Assembly: GCA_000277545.1 (NCBI GenBank)
Contig: AKXM01000006.1
Location: 62,001-126,000, forward strand
Length of the DNA: 64,000 nucleotides
Origin: Enterobacter sp. Ag1
Lineage (GTDB): Bacteria; Pseudomonadota; Gammaproteobacteria; Enterobacterales; Enterobacteriaceae
Reading direction: 5' to 3'
Shown here one piece after another: positions 1 to 9,880 of this stretch. The notes below the pieces were generated by a model that did no database searches, was not told where the DNA came from, and saw nothing but the letters and a program-made list of their open reading frames with translations. Position 1 is the first letter of the stretch, and the number at the start of each line of letters is the position of its first letter. Made by a program: the position numbers and the translations under genes.

Positions 1-393
1 AATGCCTCGGTGCTTGCCCATTATTTTGGCGTAAGCGAACTGGTTATCGGTTTGACGATCATTGCGATTGGTACCAGTCTGCCGGAATTAGCGACCGCCA
101 TAGCCGGCGCGCGCAAGGGCGAAGATGACATTGCGATTGGTAATATCATCGGTTCGAACATTTTTAACGTTGTGTTTGTGCTTGGCATTCCTGCGTTGGT
201 GGCACCGGGCCACCTCAACCCGTTAGCTTTTGCCCGGGATTATTGGTTGATGTTAGCGGTAAGTGCTGTTTTTGCCCTGCTCTGCTGGCGCAAACCTCGC
301 CAAATCGGCAAGCTCGCGGGCGCTCTGTTAACATGTGGATTCATCATATGGATTGTGGTGCTGTGGTTCGTTGCGCCACCTGTCGTCGAATAA
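1..393 (+). CDS. yrbG: YrbG, calcium/sodium antiporter family protein (3' part only)
   Basis: The reading frame is open from the first base, so the start lies outside the window; about 130 C-terminal residues are present. Visible is the second conserved alpha-repeat of the CaCA cation/calcium exchanger family, with the signature GTSLPELATAI near the start and GNIIGSNIFNVVFVLGIPAL after it. These are followed by hydrophobic segments running to the C-terminus, as expected for an inner-membrane antiporter. In E. coli this gene also directly precedes kdsD; here the gap is 16 bases, which suggests co-transcription. The physiological substrate of YrbG is not settled. The family assignment is firm, transport of Na+/Ca2+ is inferred from the family. 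Confidence 0.93.
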   Translation, partial: NASVLAHYFGVSELVIGLTIIAIGTSLPELATAIAGARKGEDDIAIGNIIGSNIFNVVFVLGIPALVAPGHLNPLAFARDYWLMLAVSAVFALLCWRKPRQIGKLAGALLTCGFIIWIVVLWFVAPPVVE

Positions 394-409
394 AGCGGAA
401 ACGGGAATT

Positions 410-1396
410 ATGTCTCATATAGATTTAGCGCCGGGTTTTGACTTTCAACAAGCGGGCAAAGACGTGCTCAATATTGAACGTGAAGGCCTGGCTCAACTCG
501 ACCAGTACATCAACGACGATTTCTCGCTGGCCTGTGAGAAGATATTCTATTGTCCCGGTAAAGTTGTTGTCATGGGGATGGGAAAATCGGGTCATATTGG
601 GAAAAAAATCGCGGCAACCTTTGCCAGTACCGGCACGCCAGCCTTTTTTGTGCACCCAGGAGAAGCCAGCCACGGTGATTTAGGCATGGTCACGGCACAG
701 GATATCGTCCTGGCGATTTCTAATTCCGGCGAGTCGAACGAAATTTTGGCGCTCATCCCGGTATTAAAGCGCCTTCAGGTGCCTTTGATTTGCATGACCG
801 CCCGCCCGGAAAGCTCAATGGGTCGTGCAGCGGATATTCATCTGTGCATCAAAGTGCCTCAGGAAGCTTGCCCTCTCGGCCTCGCGCCAACCTCCAGCAC
901 AACGGCGACGCTGGTTATGGGCGATGCGCTGGCCGTGGCGTTACTGAAAGCTCGTGGTTTTACCGCTGAAGATTTTGCTCTGTCTCATCCTGGCGGCGCG
1001 CTGGGGCGTAAGCTATTACTCCGCGTGAACGATATCATGCACACGGGTGATGATATCCCGCACGTAAGCAAAGAAGCCTCTTTGCGGGATGCGCTGTTGG
1101 AGATTACCCGTAAAAATATGGGGATGACGGTCATCTGCAATGACCTGATGAAAATAGAGGGCATCTTTACCGATGGCGATTTACGTCGCGTGTTCGATAT
1201 GGGTGTTGATTTACATACCTTACGTATTGCGGATGTCATGACAACGGGAGGCATTCGCGTACGCCCTGGCACATTAGCTGTGGACGCATTAAACCTGATG
1301 CAGTCACGCCATATTACTTCGGTTATGGTGGCGGATGGCGACCAGTTGCTGGGTGTGGTACATATGCATGACATGCTACGCGCGGGCGTAGTTTAA
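410..1396 (+). CDS. kdsD: D-arabinose 5-phosphate isomerase KdsD
   Basis: Interconverts D-ribulose 5-phosphate and D-arabinose 5-phosphate, the first step towards Kdo of lipopolysaccharide, in the cytoplasm. The 328-residue protein has an N-terminal SIS sugar-isomerase domain (about 35-185) with the GMGKSGHIG loop holding Lys59, the SNSGES motif and the HPGGALGR segment, followed by two CBS domains (about 205-328). The ATG at 410 gives the length I recall for E. coli KdsD (328). A longer frame from 335 overlaps yrbG and has no family similarity in its extra residues, so it was not used. The gene opens the kdsD-kdsC-lptCAB series, linking Kdo synthesis with LPS export. Confidence 0.97.
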   Translation: MSHIDLAPGFDFQQAGKDVLNIEREGLAQLDQYINDDFSLACEKIFYCPGKVVVMGMGKSGHIGKKIAATFASTGTPAFFVHPGEASHGDLGMVTAQDIVLAISNSGESNEILALIPVLKRLQVPLICMTARPESSMGRAADIHLCIKVPQEACPLGLAPTSSTTATLVMGDALAVALLKARGFTAEDFALSHPGGALGRKLLLRVNDIMHTGDDIPHVSKEASLRDALLEITRKNMGMTVICNDLMKIEGIFTDGDLRRVFDMGVDLHTLRIADVMTTGGIRVRPGTLAVDALNLMQSRHITSVMVADGDQLLGVVHMHDMLRAGVV

Positions 1397-1412
1397 AAAA
1401 GGATTAGCCTTA

Positions 1413-1979
1413 ATGAGTAACCATGATGCGCTGCTTAATACCTGCTACGGGCCGGTAAGCGCGCAGGTCATAGCGAAAGCGAAAGAGATTCGCCTGCTGA
1501 TTCTGGACGTTGACGGCGTAATGTCTGACGGCCTTATTTACATGGGCAACAGCGGTGAAGAGCTGAAAGCCTTTAACGTACGCGATGGCTATGGCATTCG
1601 CTGCGCCCTGACCTCCGGAATTGAAGTCGCTATTATTACAGGCAGGAAAGCAAAACTGCTGGAAGATCGCTGCGAAACGTTGGGCATTACCCACCTTTAT
1701 CAAGGGCAATCCGATAAAGTTGTGGCGTTTCACGATCTGTTGTCAAAGGTTGCGCTTTCTCCCGATCGGGTTGCCTACATTGGCGATGACCTGATCGACT
1801 GGCCAGTCATGGAACGGGTCGGTTTAAGCGTTGCCGTTGCAGACGCCCACCCATTATTGACGCCAAAAGCGGATTACGTGACCAGAATCAGCGGCGGGCG
1901 AGGCGCAGTGCGGGAAATCTGCGATCTCCTGTTGATGGCGCAAGGCAAGCTTGATGAGGCAAAAGGGCAATCCATATGA
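1413..1979 (+). CDS. kdsC: 3-deoxy-D-manno-octulosonate 8-phosphate phosphatase KdsC
   Basis: Hydrolyses Kdo 8-phosphate to Kdo and phosphate in the cytoplasm. The 188-residue protein is a small HAD-superfamily phosphatase: motif I is LDVDGVMSDG with the nucleophile Asp32 and Asp34, the motif ITGRK follows, and GDDLIDWPVM supplies the Mg-binding acidic residues. There is no large cap domain, as usual for this tetrameric family. The ATG is 16 bases after kdsD and preceded by AAGGA; the 3' end overlaps the lptC start by four bases (ATGA), so the three genes are very probably translated from one message. Confidence 0.97.
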   Translation: MSNHDALLNTCYGPVSAQVIAKAKEIRLLILDVDGVMSDGLIYMGNSGEELKAFNVRDGYGIRCALTSGIEVAIITGRKAKLLEDRCETLGITHLYQGQSDKVVAFHDLLSKVALSPDRVAYIGDDLIDWPVMERVGLSVAVADAHPLLTPKADYVTRISGGRGAVREICDLLLMAQGKLDEAKGQSI

Positions 1980-2548
1980 GCAAGACCAGACGTTGGATTA
2001 TTTTCCTGCTTGCCATTGCGGCATTAGTGCTTATCGGCCTGAATCTGACGGAGAAGGACGAGTCCGGCATAACCGTTAACAGCGATACGCCAACTTATCA
2101 AAGCGAATTTTCCACGACAGTCGTATACAACCCACAGGGCGCGCTGAACTATAAGCTTATTGCTCAACACGTTGAATACTTCTCGGATACGGGTATTTCA
2201 TGGTTCACCAAGCCTGTCATGACCCAGTACGATGAAAATAAAATCGCCACCTGGGAAATTCAGGCGGATCGCGCCAAACTTACCGATGACAAAATGCTTT
2301 ATTTGTATGGCAACGTCGTCGTCACAGCGTTAACACCTGACTCTCAGTTACGCAGAATCACGACGGACAATGCGCAGGTGAATTTAATTACTCAGGATGT
2401 CGCTTCTGACGACCTGGTGACTTTGTACGGCACCACATTTAACTCCAGTGGCCTGAAAATGCGTGGCAACTTACGCAGCCAAACTGCACAGCTGATTGAA
2501 AAGGTTAAAACCTCATATGAAATCCAGAATAAACAAACTCAGCCTTAA
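1976..2548 (+). CDS. lptC: LptC, inner-membrane component of the LPS transport bridge
   Basis: LptC receives LPS from the LptB2FG transporter and hands it to LptA. The 190-residue product has one N-terminal membrane segment (about 7-25) after a short basic stretch. The rest is a periplasmic beta-jellyroll domain of the LptC/OstA type. The start overlaps kdsC by four bases and the end overlaps lptA by 32 bases, an arrangement I recall as conserved in enterobacteria. Length is about that of E. coli LptC (191). It is essential in E. coli, and nothing here looks damaged. Confidence 0.96.
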   Translation: MSKTRRWIIFLLAIAALVLIGLNLTEKDESGITVNSDTPTYQSEFSTTVVYNPQGALNYKLIAQHVEYFSDTGISWFTKPVMTQYDENKIATWEIQADRAKLTDDKMLYLYGNVVVTALTPDSQLRRITTDNAQVNLITQDVASDDLVTLYGTTFNSSGLKMRGNLRSQTAQLIEKVKTSYEIQNKQTQP

Positions 2549-3068
2549 ACTTGTTCTGCTTGGTTCGCTTTTTGCCGTACCGCTGTCAGCCTGGGCACTG
2601 ACCGGTGACACCGACCAACCTATTCATATCGAATCCGACCAACAGTCTCTCGATATGCAGGGCAACGTCGTTACCTTTACCGGCAATGTCGTTGTGACTC
2701 AGGGCACGATCAAAATCAACGCCGATAAAGTCGTTGTGACCCGCCCAGGCGGTGAACAAGGCAAAGAGGTGATTGATGGCTACGGTAACCCAGCTACTTT
2801 CTATCAAATGCAGGACAACGGTAAGCCGGTAAAAGGCCACGCGTCCACCATGCATTATGAATTGGCTAAAGATTTCGTTGTACTGACCGGCAACGCTTAC
2901 CTTGAACAGCTGGACAGCAACATCACCGGCGACAAGATCACCTACCTGGTGAAAGAGCAAAAAATGCAGGCGTTTAGCGAGAAAGGCAAACGCGTGACCA
3001 CCGTGCTGGTGCCGTCTCAGCTGCAAAACAAAAACGGCCAGCAACCGGCACCGAAAAAGAGTAACTGA
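2517..3068 (+). CDS. lptA: LptA, periplasmic LPS bridge protein
   Basis: LptA polymerises head to tail between LptC and LptD to carry LPS across the periplasm. The 183-residue precursor has a clear signal peptide ending around AWA at residues 23-25, then the OstA-like beta-jellyroll sequence beginning near TGDTDQPIHIESDQQ, a segment strongly conserved in the family. The ATG at 2517 lies inside the end of lptC. An upstream ATG at 2496 would add seven residues in front of a normal signal peptide, so 2517 is preferred. Its C-terminus is basic and Pro/Gln rich, as in E. coli. Confidence 0.96.
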   Translation: MKSRINKLSLKLVLLGSLFAVPLSAWALTGDTDQPIHIESDQQSLDMQGNVVTFTGNVVVTQGTIKINADKVVVTRPGGEQGKEVIDGYGNPATFYQMQDNGKPVKGHASTMHYELAKDFVVLTGNAYLEQLDSNITGDKITYLVKEQKMQAFSEKGKRVTTVLVPSQLQNKNGQQPAPKKSN

Positions 3069-3074
3069 TTCGTT

Positions 3075-3800
3075 ATGGCAACTTTAATTGCGAAAAACCT
3101 GGCCAAAGCCTACAAAGGCCGCCGCGTAGTCGAAGACGTCAGCCTGACCGTTAAATCAGGTGAAATCGTTGGGCTGCTCGGGCCAAACGGCGCCGGTAAA
3201 ACCACGACGTTTTATATGGTAGTGGGGATCGTGCCACGCGATGCAGGTAACATCATTATTGATGAAGAAGACATCAGTCTGCTGCCGCTGCACGCTCGTG
3301 CGCGTCGCGGCATCGGTTATTTGCCACAGGAAGCGTCCATTTTCCGCCGCTTGAGCGTGTTTGATAATCTGATGGCGGTGTTGCAGATTCGCGATGACCT
3401 GACGTCAGAACAGCGTGACGATCGCGCTAACGAGCTGATGGAAGAGTTCCATATCTCGCACCTGCGTAATAACCTCGGGCAGTCACTGTCCGGCGGTGAA
3501 CGCCGCCGCGTAGAAATTGCTCGCGCGCTTGCGGCAAACCCGAAGTTCATTTTGCTGGATGAACCCTTTGCCGGGGTTGATCCTATTTCCGTTATTGATA
3601 TCAAACGCATTATCGAGCACCTGCGTGACAGCGGCCTCGGCGTATTGATTACAGACCATAACGTCCGCGAAACGCTGGCCGTCTGCGAACGCGCCTACAT
3701 CGTTAGTCAGGGGCACCTGATTGCCCACGGTACACCGGAAGAAATCCTTGAAGACGAGCAAGTTAAGCGAGTCTATCTGGGCGAAGAGTTCAGACTCTGA
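3075..3800 (+). CDS. lptB: LptB, ATPase of the LPS exporter LptB2FG
   Basis: Cytoplasmic ABC ATPase that powers extraction of LPS from the inner membrane. The 241 residues contain Walker A GPNGAGKT (36-43), the Q-loop around LPQEAS (83-88), the ABC signature LSGGE (138-142), Walker B FILLDEP (158-164) with catalytic Glu163, and the H-loop ITDHN. It starts six bases after lptA. LptF and LptG are encoded elsewhere, as in E. coli. In E. coli a promoter for rpoN lies within or near the end of lptB; I did not identify it here. Confidence 0.98.
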   Translation: MATLIAKNLAKAYKGRRVVEDVSLTVKSGEIVGLLGPNGAGKTTTFYMVVGIVPRDAGNIIIDEEDISLLPLHARARRGIGYLPQEASIFRRLSVFDNLMAVLQIRDDLTSEQRDDRANELMEEFHISHLRNNLGQSLSGGERRRVEIARALAANPKFILLDEPFAGVDPISVIDIKRIIEHLRDSGLGVLITDHNVRETLAVCERAYIVSQGHLIAHGTPEEILEDEQVKRVYLGEEFRL

Positions 3801-3848
3801 TAGGGTGGGAAGTCTTACACGACTTATTTGAGGACGTTTGCTCTGAAC

Positions 3849-5282
3849 ATGAAGCAAGGTTTGCAATTACGGCTTAGCCAACAACTTGCTATGACGCCCC
3901 AGCTGCAGCAGGCCATCCGTCTGCTTCAGCTCTCAACGTTAGAGCTTCAGCAAGAACTCCAGCAGGCACTGGACAGTAATCCATTGCTTGAGCAAACCGA
4001 CCTGCATGATGAGATCGATACTCAGGAAGTGCCTGAGAGCGAAGCAATGGACACCCGTGAAGCCCTCGAGCAGAAAGAGATGCCCGATGAGCTGCCGCTG
4101 GATGCCAGTTGGGATGAAATTTACACCGCTGGAACGCCTTCAGGTACGGGAACTGACTATCTGGACGACGAGCTGCCTGTCTACCAGGGCGAGACCACCC
4201 AGTCTCTGCAGGACTACCTGATGTGGCAGGTCGATTTGACGCCATTTTCCGATACGGACGCCGCTATCGCGACGTCTATTGTCGATGCAGTGGATGAAAC
4301 CGGGTATCTCACCGTGCCGCTGGAAGACATTCTGGAAAGTCTGGGCCACGACGATGTAAGCCTTGACGAAGTGGAAGCCGTCCTCAAACGCATCCAACGT
4401 TTTGATCCCGTCGGCGTCGCAGCACGAGACTTACGCGATTGCCTGTTAATTCAGCTTTCTCAGTACGCCAAAGAGACCCCATGGCTGGCGGAAGCCCGGC
4501 TTATTGTTAGCGATCATTTAGATCTGCTGGCAAATCACGACTTCCGGACGTTGATGCGGGTCACGCGTATCAAAGAGGACGCGCTTAAAGAGGCCATGTG
4601 CCTGATTCAGTCCCTCGATCCTCGCCCCGGCCAGTCGATCCAAACGGGTGAACCTGAGTACGTTATTCCTGATGTACTGGTGCGTAAGCACCTGACGCGC
4701 TGGGTTGTAGAGCTTAACGCAGACAGCATCCCGCGCCTCAAAATCAATCAGCAATACGCAGCCATGAGCGGCAACACGCGCAATGACAGCGACTCGCAGT
4801 TCATCCGCAGCAACCTGCAGGAAGCGAAATGGTTGATTAAAAGCCTGGAAAGTCGCAATGATACGTTATTGCGCGTGAGCCGATGCATTGTCGAACAGCA
4901 GCAGGCCTTCTTTGAGCACGGTGAAGAGCATATGAAACCGATGGTGCTGGCCGATATTGCTCAGGCAGTGGACATGCACGAGTCGACAATTTCGAGGGTG
5001 ACCACTCAGAAATATTTGCATAGCCCACGCGGCATCTTTGAATTGAAATATTTCTTCTCCAGCCACGTCAATACCGAAGGCGGCGGTGAAGCCTCCTCCA
5101 CGGCAATTCGGGCGCTGGTGAAGAAGTTAATTGCTGCGGAAAACCCCGCCAAACCGCTGAGCGACAGTAAGTTAACCTCAATACTGTCGGATCAAGGTAT
5201 TATGGTGGCGCGCCGCACAGTTGCGAAGTACCGAGAGTCTTTATCCATTCCACCGTCAAACCAGCGTAAACAGCTGGTGTGA
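3849..5282 (+). CDS. rpoN: RNA polymerase sigma-54 factor RpoN
   Basis: Alternative sigma factor for nitrogen-regulated and other activator-dependent promoters. The product is 477 residues from the ATG at 3849. The Gln/Leu-rich region I (about 1-50) interacts with enhancer-binding proteins, an acidic region II follows, then the core-binding domain. The C-terminal RpoN box [10 protein letters not shown] is at 454-463 and contacts the -24 element. A frame from 3828 adds seven residues (MRTFALN) that the E. coli protein lacks. The downstream genes hpf, ptsN, rapZ and npr form the classic rpoN neighbourhood that couples nitrogen and phosphotransferase signalling. Confidence 0.98.
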   Translation: MKQGLQLRLSQQLAMTPQLQQAIRLLQLSTLELQQELQQALDSNPLLEQTDLHDEIDTQEVPESEAMDTREALEQKEMPDELPLDASWDEIYTAGTPSGTGTDYLDDELPVYQGETTQSLQDYLMWQVDLTPFSDTDAAIATSIVDAVDETGYLTVPLEDILESLGHDDVSLDEVEAVLKRIQRFDPVGVAARDLRDCLLIQLSQYAKETPWLAEARLIVSDHLDLLANHDFRTLMRVTRIKEDALKEAMCLIQSLDPRPGQSIQTGEPEYVIPDVLVRKHLTRWVVELNADSIPRLKINQQYAAMSGNTRNDSDSQFIRSNLQEAKWLIKSLESRNDTLLRVSRCIVEQQQAFFEHGEEHMKPMVLADIAQAVDMHESTISRVTTQKYLHSPRGIFELKYFFSSHVNTEGGGEASSTAIRALVKKLIAAENPAKPLSDSKLTSILSDQGIMVARRTVAKYRESLSIPPSNQRKQLV

Positions 5283-5304
5283 CTTTACCGATAAGGAAGA
5301 CACT

Positions 5305-5592
5305 ATGCAGCTCAACATTACGGGACAAAACGTCGAGATCACTGAAGCACTGCGTGAATTTCTGAACTCGAAGTTTGCCAAACTGGAGCAGTACTTCGAA
5401 AGAATCAACCAGGTCTATATTGTATTAAAGGTGGAAAAAGTCACCCATACAGCGGATGCTACGCTGCATGTGAACGGTGGAGAACTGCATGCCAGTGCCG
5501 AAGGCCAGGACATGTATGCGGCGATTGACGGCCTGATTGATAAACTGGCCCGACAGTTAACAAAACACAAAGATAAACTAAAACAACACTGA
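5305..5592 (+). CDS. hpf: Ribosome hibernation promoting factor HPF (short form)
   Basis: Binds the 30S decoding region and promotes 100S ribosome dimers in stationary phase together with RMF. The 95-residue protein matches the short HPF/YfiA family over its whole length, with the start MQLNITGQNVEIT and a basic Lys-rich C-terminus (LTKHKDKLKQH). The ATG at 5305 is preceded by AAGGAAG; the frame itself is open further upstream into rpoN but that part has no family match. It lies 22 bases after rpoN. Confidence 0.97.
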   Translation: MQLNITGQNVEITEALREFLNSKFAKLEQYFERINQVYIVLKVEKVTHTADATLHVNGGELHASAEGQDMYAAIDGLIDKLARQLTKHKDKLKQH

Positions 5593-5620
5593 TAATCCGG
5601 GCATCCGATGTGCATATGGC

Positions 5621-5646
5621 CGGCCCGCTGCTTAAGTCGCGGGCCG
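5621..5646 (+). promoter_or_regulatory. GC-rich hairpin between hpf and ptsN
   Basis: Eight-base arms CGGCCCGC (5621-5628) and GCGGGCCG (5639-5646) enclose a ten-base loop and are followed by only TTT. This is too poor a U-tract for a strong terminator. It may attenuate or stabilise the message between hpf and ptsN. The structure is directly visible, the role is inferred. Confidence 0.45.
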
Positions 5647-5673
5647 TTTGCACAAAAGTGCTTAGGTGAACTT

Positions 5674-6171
5674 ATGATGAACAACGATTCCGCTCTACAA
5701 CTGAGCAATGTCCTTAACCAGGAATGTACTCGCAGTGGCGTCCACTGCCAGAGTAAAAAACGTGCGCTGGAAATCATCAGCGAACTGGCAGCCAAACAGC
5801 TTGGCCTTCCACCGCAGGTCGTTTTCGAAGCCGTACTGACCCGTGAGCGTATGGGCAGTACCGGCATTGGCAACGGTATCGCTATTCCCCACGGCAAGCT
5901 GGAGGAAGATACGCTTCGCGCCGTCGGCGTCTTTATTCAACTGGAAACGCCAATCGCTTTTGATGCCATCGACAATCAACCGGTTGACCTGTTATTTGCG
6001 TTACTGGTACCTGCTGACCAGACAAAAACCCACCTGCACACGCTTTCCCTGGTGGCCAAGCGTCTGGCGGATAAAACCATTTGTCGCAGGCTGCGCTCAG
6101 CCGGCAGTGACGAAGAGCTTTACCAGATAATTACTGAAACAGAAGTCGATCACGACAGCGAAAATGAATAA
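5674..6171 (+). CDS. ptsN: PtsN, EIIA component of the nitrogen phosphotransferase system
   Basis: Accepts phosphate from NPr and, mainly in its unphosphorylated form, regulates potassium uptake (TrkA, KdpD) and other targets. It is a single EIIA type-2 domain of 165 residues. The phosphorylated His73 is in the motif GIAIPHGKLEED. Starting at the ATG at 5674 (MMNND) puts this His exactly at the E. coli number, which supports that start over the next ATG at 5677 and over the longer frame from 5608. The C-terminal tail after ITETE differs from E. coli. Confidence 0.97.
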   Translation: MMNNDSALQLSNVLNQECTRSGVHCQSKKRALEIISELAAKQLGLPPQVVFEAVLTRERMGSTGIGNGIAIPHGKLEEDTLRAVGVFIQLETPIAFDAIDNQPVDLLFALLVPADQTKTHLHTLSLVAKRLADKTICRRLRSAGSDEELYQIITETEVDHDSENE

Positions 6172-6217
6172 TCGGCGCGTTTGATGTCTCAGACAGATAA
6201 ATCGGGAGAATGATTAC

Positions 6218-7072
6218 ATGGTGCTGATGATTGTCAGCGGCCGCTCAGGTTCAGGGAAGTCTGTAGCCTTGCGCGCACTGGAAGATATGGGATTCTATTG
6301 CGTGGATAACCTGCCGGTTGTCCTGTTGCCAGAGCTGGCAAAAACGCTTGCCGATCGGCAAATCTCTGCTGCCGTCAGCATAGACGTGCGCAACATGCCG
6401 GAGTCGCCGGAAATCTTCGAGCACGCAATGGACAGCCTGCCGGACGCTTTTTCTCCGCAGCTGCTGTTCCTTGATGCCGATCGTAATACGCTAATCCGCC
6501 GCTACAGTGACACGCGCCGCCTTCATCCGCTTTCCAGCAAAAATCTCTCTCTGGAAAGTGCGATTGACGAAGAAAGCGATCTCCTCGAACCACTAAAATC
6601 CCGCGCGGACCTGATCATCGACACCTCCGAAATGTCGGTACACGAATTGGCGGAGATGCTGCGTACTCGTCTGTTGGGTAAACGTGAACGCGAACTCACC
6701 ATGGTGTTCGAGTCTTTTGGCTTTAAGCACGGCATACCGATTGACGCCGATTATGTGTTCGACGTGCGTTTTCTTCCTAACCCGCACTGGGATCCAAAAC
6801 TGCGTCCAATGACCGGCCTCGATCGCCCTGTCGCCGCCTTCCTCGACAGGCACACAGAAGTACACAATTTTATCTACCAGACCCGCAGCTATCTTGAGTT
6901 ATGGTTACCGATGCTGGAAACCAACAACCGTAGCTACCTGACCGTGGCGATTGGCTGTACCGGCGGTAAACACCGTTCGGTTTATATTGCAGAGCAGCTG
7001 GCTGACTACTTCCGCTCACGCGGGAAGAACGTCCAGTCCCGTCATCGCACGCTGGAAAAACGTAAAACATGA
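6218..7072 (+). CDS. rapZ: RapZ, RNase adapter protein for GlmZ decay
   Basis: RNA-binding adapter that delivers the small RNA GlmZ to RNase E and so controls glucosamine-6-phosphate synthase. The 284-residue product has Walker A GRSGSGKS (8-15) in its N-terminal kinase-like domain. The C-terminal domain carries the glucosamine-6-phosphate and RNA-binding regions, including the conserved [17 protein letters not shown] segment and a basic C-terminal tail ([11 protein letters not shown]). Length equals E. coli RapZ. The gene overlaps npr by four bases (ATGA). Confidence 0.98.
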   Translation: MVLMIVSGRSGSGKSVALRALEDMGFYCVDNLPVVLLPELAKTLADRQISAAVSIDVRNMPESPEIFEHAMDSLPDAFSPQLLFLDADRNTLIRRYSDTRRLHPLSSKNLSLESAIDEESDLLEPLKSRADLIIDTSEMSVHELAEMLRTRLLGKRERELTMVFESFGFKHGIPIDADYVFDVRFLPNPHWDPKLRPMTGLDRPVAAFLDRHTEVHNFIYQTRSYLELWLPMLETNNRSYLTVAIGCTGGKHRSVYIAEQLADYFRSRGKNVQSRHRTLEKRKT

Positions 7073-7341
7073 GCGTAAAGCAGACCGTTGAAATCACCAA
7101 CAAGCTGGGCATGCACGCGCGCCCGGCGATGAAACTGTTTGAGCTGGTACAAAGTTTTGACGCAGAAGTGATGCTGAGAAACGAAGCGGGCACCGAAGCT
7201 GAAGCCAGCAGCGTGATTGCCCTCCTGATGCTGGACTCCGCCAAAGGAGGCCACATAGAAATAGAAGTCACAGGTCCGGAAGAAGAGCAAGCCCTGGCGG
7301 CCGTGATTGCTCTGTTCAATGCCGGATTTGACGAAGACTAA
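7069..7341 (+). CDS. npr: NPr, phosphocarrier protein of the nitrogen PTS
   Basis: HPr-like protein of 90 residues that relays phosphate from EI-Ntr (PtsP, not in this window) to PtsN. The active-site His16 is in the motif GMHARPA, and the regulatory Ser region is recognisable near [10 protein letters not shown]. It is the last gene of the rpoN series and overlaps rapZ by four bases. In E. coli yrbL follows; here a convergent glycerate kinase gene follows after 15 bases. Confidence 0.97.
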   Translation: MSVKQTVEITNKLGMHARPAMKLFELVQSFDAEVMLRNEAGTEAEASSVIALLMLDSAKGGHIEIEVTGPEEEQALAAVIALFNAGFDED

Positions 7342-7348
7342 CTGCCGT

Positions 7349-7374
7349 GCGCGGATCTAACCGCGCCCTATTTT
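7349..7374 (+). terminator. Likely terminator of the rpoN-npr transcript
   Basis: Arms GCGCGG (7349-7354) and CCGCGC (7361-7366) with a six-base loop are followed by CCTATTTT. It lies just after the npr stop codon and includes the last codons and stop of the convergent glycerate kinase gene. The U-tract is interrupted, so strength is uncertain. Confidence 0.5.
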
Positions 7375-8493
7375 CCATACTGCGGCAACGTTACGCGCTG
7401 TCACGCAAATATTCTCGCCCGCCTTTTCCAACGCCTCCGCCAGCGTCTGAACCCGATTAAGCACCGAAAATACAGCGTCGAGCCCGTGCTGATGGACTAC
7501 GCCGTAATCAGTCGTCATACCGCCAGCCAGCGCGATAACCGGCACCTGAAAACGCTTCGCCACTCTCGCCACGCCTATCGGCGTTTTGCCATAAATGGTC
7601 TGGCTGTCTATACGCCCTTCTCCGGTGATAACCAGGTCCGCCCCCTGAACAGCCTCGGCAAGCCGCAAAGCTTCGGTGACAATTTCCACACCGGGCTGCA
7701 GGCGGGCATGAAGCAAACCAAACAAAGACGCCCCCATGCCCCCTGCCGCCCCGGCACCTGCTACGGCAATCACATCCTTACCGCTGATGTGCTCCAGCTG
7801 TTCGCCATAATGCCTGAGTGCAGTATCAAGCTGCATAACCTGCTCGGGCGTAGCGCCTTTCTGCGGCCCAAAGACCGCTGACGCACCGCGCTCACCGCAC
7901 AGCGGATTATCGACATCACAGGCCACCAGAATGTCGCACTGTGCCAGGCGGGCATCCAGTTGGCTAACATCAATCTCTGCAAGCTCAGCCAGGGCAGCAC
8001 CGCCTGCGCAAAGCTCATTACCCTGTGCATCACGAAGCCTGACGCCCAGCGCCTGCATCATGCCGGCCCCGCCGTCGTTGGTCGCGCTGCCACCGATACC
8101 AATAATGATTTTACGTGCGCCGCGATCCAGCGCCGCCAGAATAAGCTCCCCGGTGCCAAAAGTGCCGGTCAGCAGCGGATTTCGTTTTTCGGGCGGCACC
8201 AGATGCAGCCCTGAAGCGGCCGCCATTTCAATGATGGCTGTTTCGCCATCGCCCGTGATGCCAAAGAAAGCCTCAACAGGCAGCCCCAGCGGGCCGGTCA
8301 CCGTTACAGGGATAATTTGCCCGTGCGTCGCGGCAACCATCGATTCAACGGTCCCTTCTCCTCCGTCGGCCATCGGCAGCTTGATATACTCTGCGTTCGG
8401 GTAAATCTCGCGAAAACCTTGCTCAATGGCCTCGGCGACCTGCATCGCGCTCAGGCTCTCTTTGAAAGAATCGGGGGCAATAACAATTTTCAT
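7357..8493 (-). CDS. Glycerate kinase, GarK/GlxK family
   Basis: Phosphorylates D-glycerate to 2-phosphoglycerate, feeding products of glucarate, galactarate or glyoxylate breakdown into glycolysis. The 378-residue protein has the family start [16 protein letters not shown], the ADGGEGT motif (42-48), the [15 protein letters not shown] loop (131-145) and the late motif [10 protein letters not shown]. It resembles both E. coli GarK and GlxK and I cannot choose between the symbols. It is the third gene of a regulator-permease-kinase cluster on the minus strand, with the permease stop only 10 bases upstream of its start. The cluster occupies the place where E. coli has yrbL, so it is an accessory insertion or yrbL was lost. 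Confidence 0.9.
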   Translation of the reverse strand: MKIVIAPDSFKESLSAMQVAEAIEQGFREIYPNAEYIKLPMADGGEGTVESMVAATHGQIIPVTVTGPLGLPVEAFFGITGDGETAIIEMAAASGLHLVPPEKRNPLLTGTFGTGELILAALDRGARKIIIGIGGSATNDGGAGMMQALGVRLRDAQGNELCAGGAALAELAEIDVSQLDARLAQCDILVACDVDNPLCGERGASAVFGPQKGATPEQVMQLDTALRHYGEQLEHISGKDVIAVAGAGAAGGMGASLFGLLHARLQPGVEIVTEALRLAEAVQGADLVITGEGRIDSQTIYGKTPIGVARVAKRFQVPVIALAGGMTTDYGVVHQHGLDAVFSVLNRVQTLAEALEKAGENICVTARNVAAVWKIGRG

Positions 8494-8503
8494 GGCAACC
8501 TCA

Positions 8504-9772
8504 TTAACCCGCTAAATTAAACACACCAAACATCAGGGTTGAAACAAAAGCGATGGCCAAACCAACGGCTGTTTCGTAGGGAAGCAGTTTTAAGCGTTCA
8601 TGAACCTGCATATTCACGCTGCCCCCGGTGGCATGGAAAAAGCTGCCGTGCGGCATATGGTCAAGCACCGTCGCCCCGGCATGGATCATTGCCGCCCCGG
8701 CGAGTGCAGAAATTCCCATATCGACAAGCGTTGAGCTGAACACCGCAGAAGCCACCGCCGTTCCTGCCGTTGTTGATGCGGTAGCCATGGACATCAGCGC
8801 CCCGGAAAAAGGTGCCAGAAGGTAGGACGGCATACCGGAGGCCGTTAAACCGTTAATCAATACATCCTTCAAGCCGGAGTTGGCGATGATCCCGGCCAGC
8901 GTTCCGGTCCCCAGCAGCATAATCGCCACCGGAGACATACGCGCCAGCCCCGACACCATAAAATGATTTGTCTGCCGCCACTGCCCCATCACTATAGCCC
9001 CAATCAGGCCGCCTATCGGCAACGCAACCAGCGGATCAATCGCAATGCCGGCAATCGGGCGAAGTGCAAGCAGGCAAATAGCCACCAGCGGCGCCGCTAT
9101 TGCCGCGCCAAACGCAGGCAAGGCCTTTTCTTTTTCCCCGGCAATCAACTCACTGCTGGCAACTTTAGAGCCCCGATGCTGCAACCGCTTCGCCAGAAAA
9201 TAGGCGAGCACCAGCCCAAACAGACCCGGTACAACGCCCGCCATCATTAAGTCGGTGAGTGGAACGTGGAAAGCGTCAGCCGCCGCAATCGTATTAGGAT
9301 TGGGCGACATAACGTTGCCGGCCTTCCCGCCGCCAATCATCGCCAGCAGTATAGCCATTTTCGAAATATCGGCCCGGTGGGCAATCGCCAGGGCAATAGG
9401 AGAGACCGTGATAACGGCAACATCAATAAATACGCCGACGGCAGTCAGCAACATGGTCGCCACTGCCAAAGCGAACAGCGCCCTTTTCTCACCCACCTTA
9501 CGGACAATGGTTTCGGCAATTGTGTTGGCTGCCCCGGACTCAATCAGCACGCCCGCCAGTATGCCTGCCCCGAGAATGCGTAGTACCGCATTGGTAATCC
9601 CCTGCGCCCCGGTAATCATAAGCGAAAGCGTCTGCACTAAATCAGCACCGCCAACTAACCCGCCAGCCAGAGCGCCAGCAATCATGCCGTAGGCCGGAGG
9701 AACCTTGCGTAAAATAAGGACAATAGAAACAACCAGCGCCACCAGGGCGCCCAGAGCCGAAACCGTGGTCAT
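8504..9772 (-). CDS. GntP-family permease, probably for glycerate or a related acid
   Basis: Inner-membrane transporter of 422 residues with about a dozen hydrophobic segments. It carries the features of the GntP (gluconate permease) family: an N-terminal TM followed by [14 protein letters not shown], the conserved [15 protein letters not shown] segment and [15 protein letters not shown]. GntP-family members carry gluconate, fructuronate, glycerate or D-serine. Its position between a CdaR-type regulator and a glycerate kinase points to glycerate; this is inference from context. The start at 9772 has AGGAG seven bases upstream. The protein is somewhat shorter than E. coli gluconate permeases (about 440-450, from memory). 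Confidence 0.85.
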   Translation of the reverse strand: MTTVSALGALVALVVSIVLILRKVPPAYGMIAGALAGGLVGGADLVQTLSLMITGAQGITNAVLRILGAGILAGVLIESGAANTIAETIVRKVGEKRALFALAVATMLLTAVGVFIDVAVITVSPIALAIAHRADISKMAILLAMIGGGKAGNVMSPNPNTIAAADAFHVPLTDLMMAGVVPGLFGLVLAYFLAKRLQHRGSKVASSELIAGEKEKALPAFGAAIAAPLVAICLLALRPIAGIAIDPLVALPIGGLIGAIVMGQWRQTNHFMVSGLARMSPVAIMLLGTGTLAGIIANSGLKDVLINGLTASGMPSYLLAPFSGALMSMATASTTAGTAVASAVFSSTLVDMGISALAGAAMIHAGATVLDHMPHGSFFHATGGSVNMQVHERLKLLPYETAVGLAIAFVSTLMFGVFNLAG

Positions 9773-9880
9773 GAATCACTCCTGTTTTGATTTTTTTAGG
9801 GAGATCGAAAGGTACGGCGGGACATTACCCTGAGCGGGCTGCAAATAGCTTGAGAGAAAACACCAGAAAATGGGCGGTGA

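Noticed and set aside
335-409. N-terminal extension of kdsD
   Set aside because: It overlaps yrbG, and the extra 25 residues are not part of the family; the ATG at 410 gives the expected length.
5608-5673. N-terminal extension of ptsN
   Set aside because: It runs through the intergenic hairpin; the ATG at 5674 places the active His at 73.
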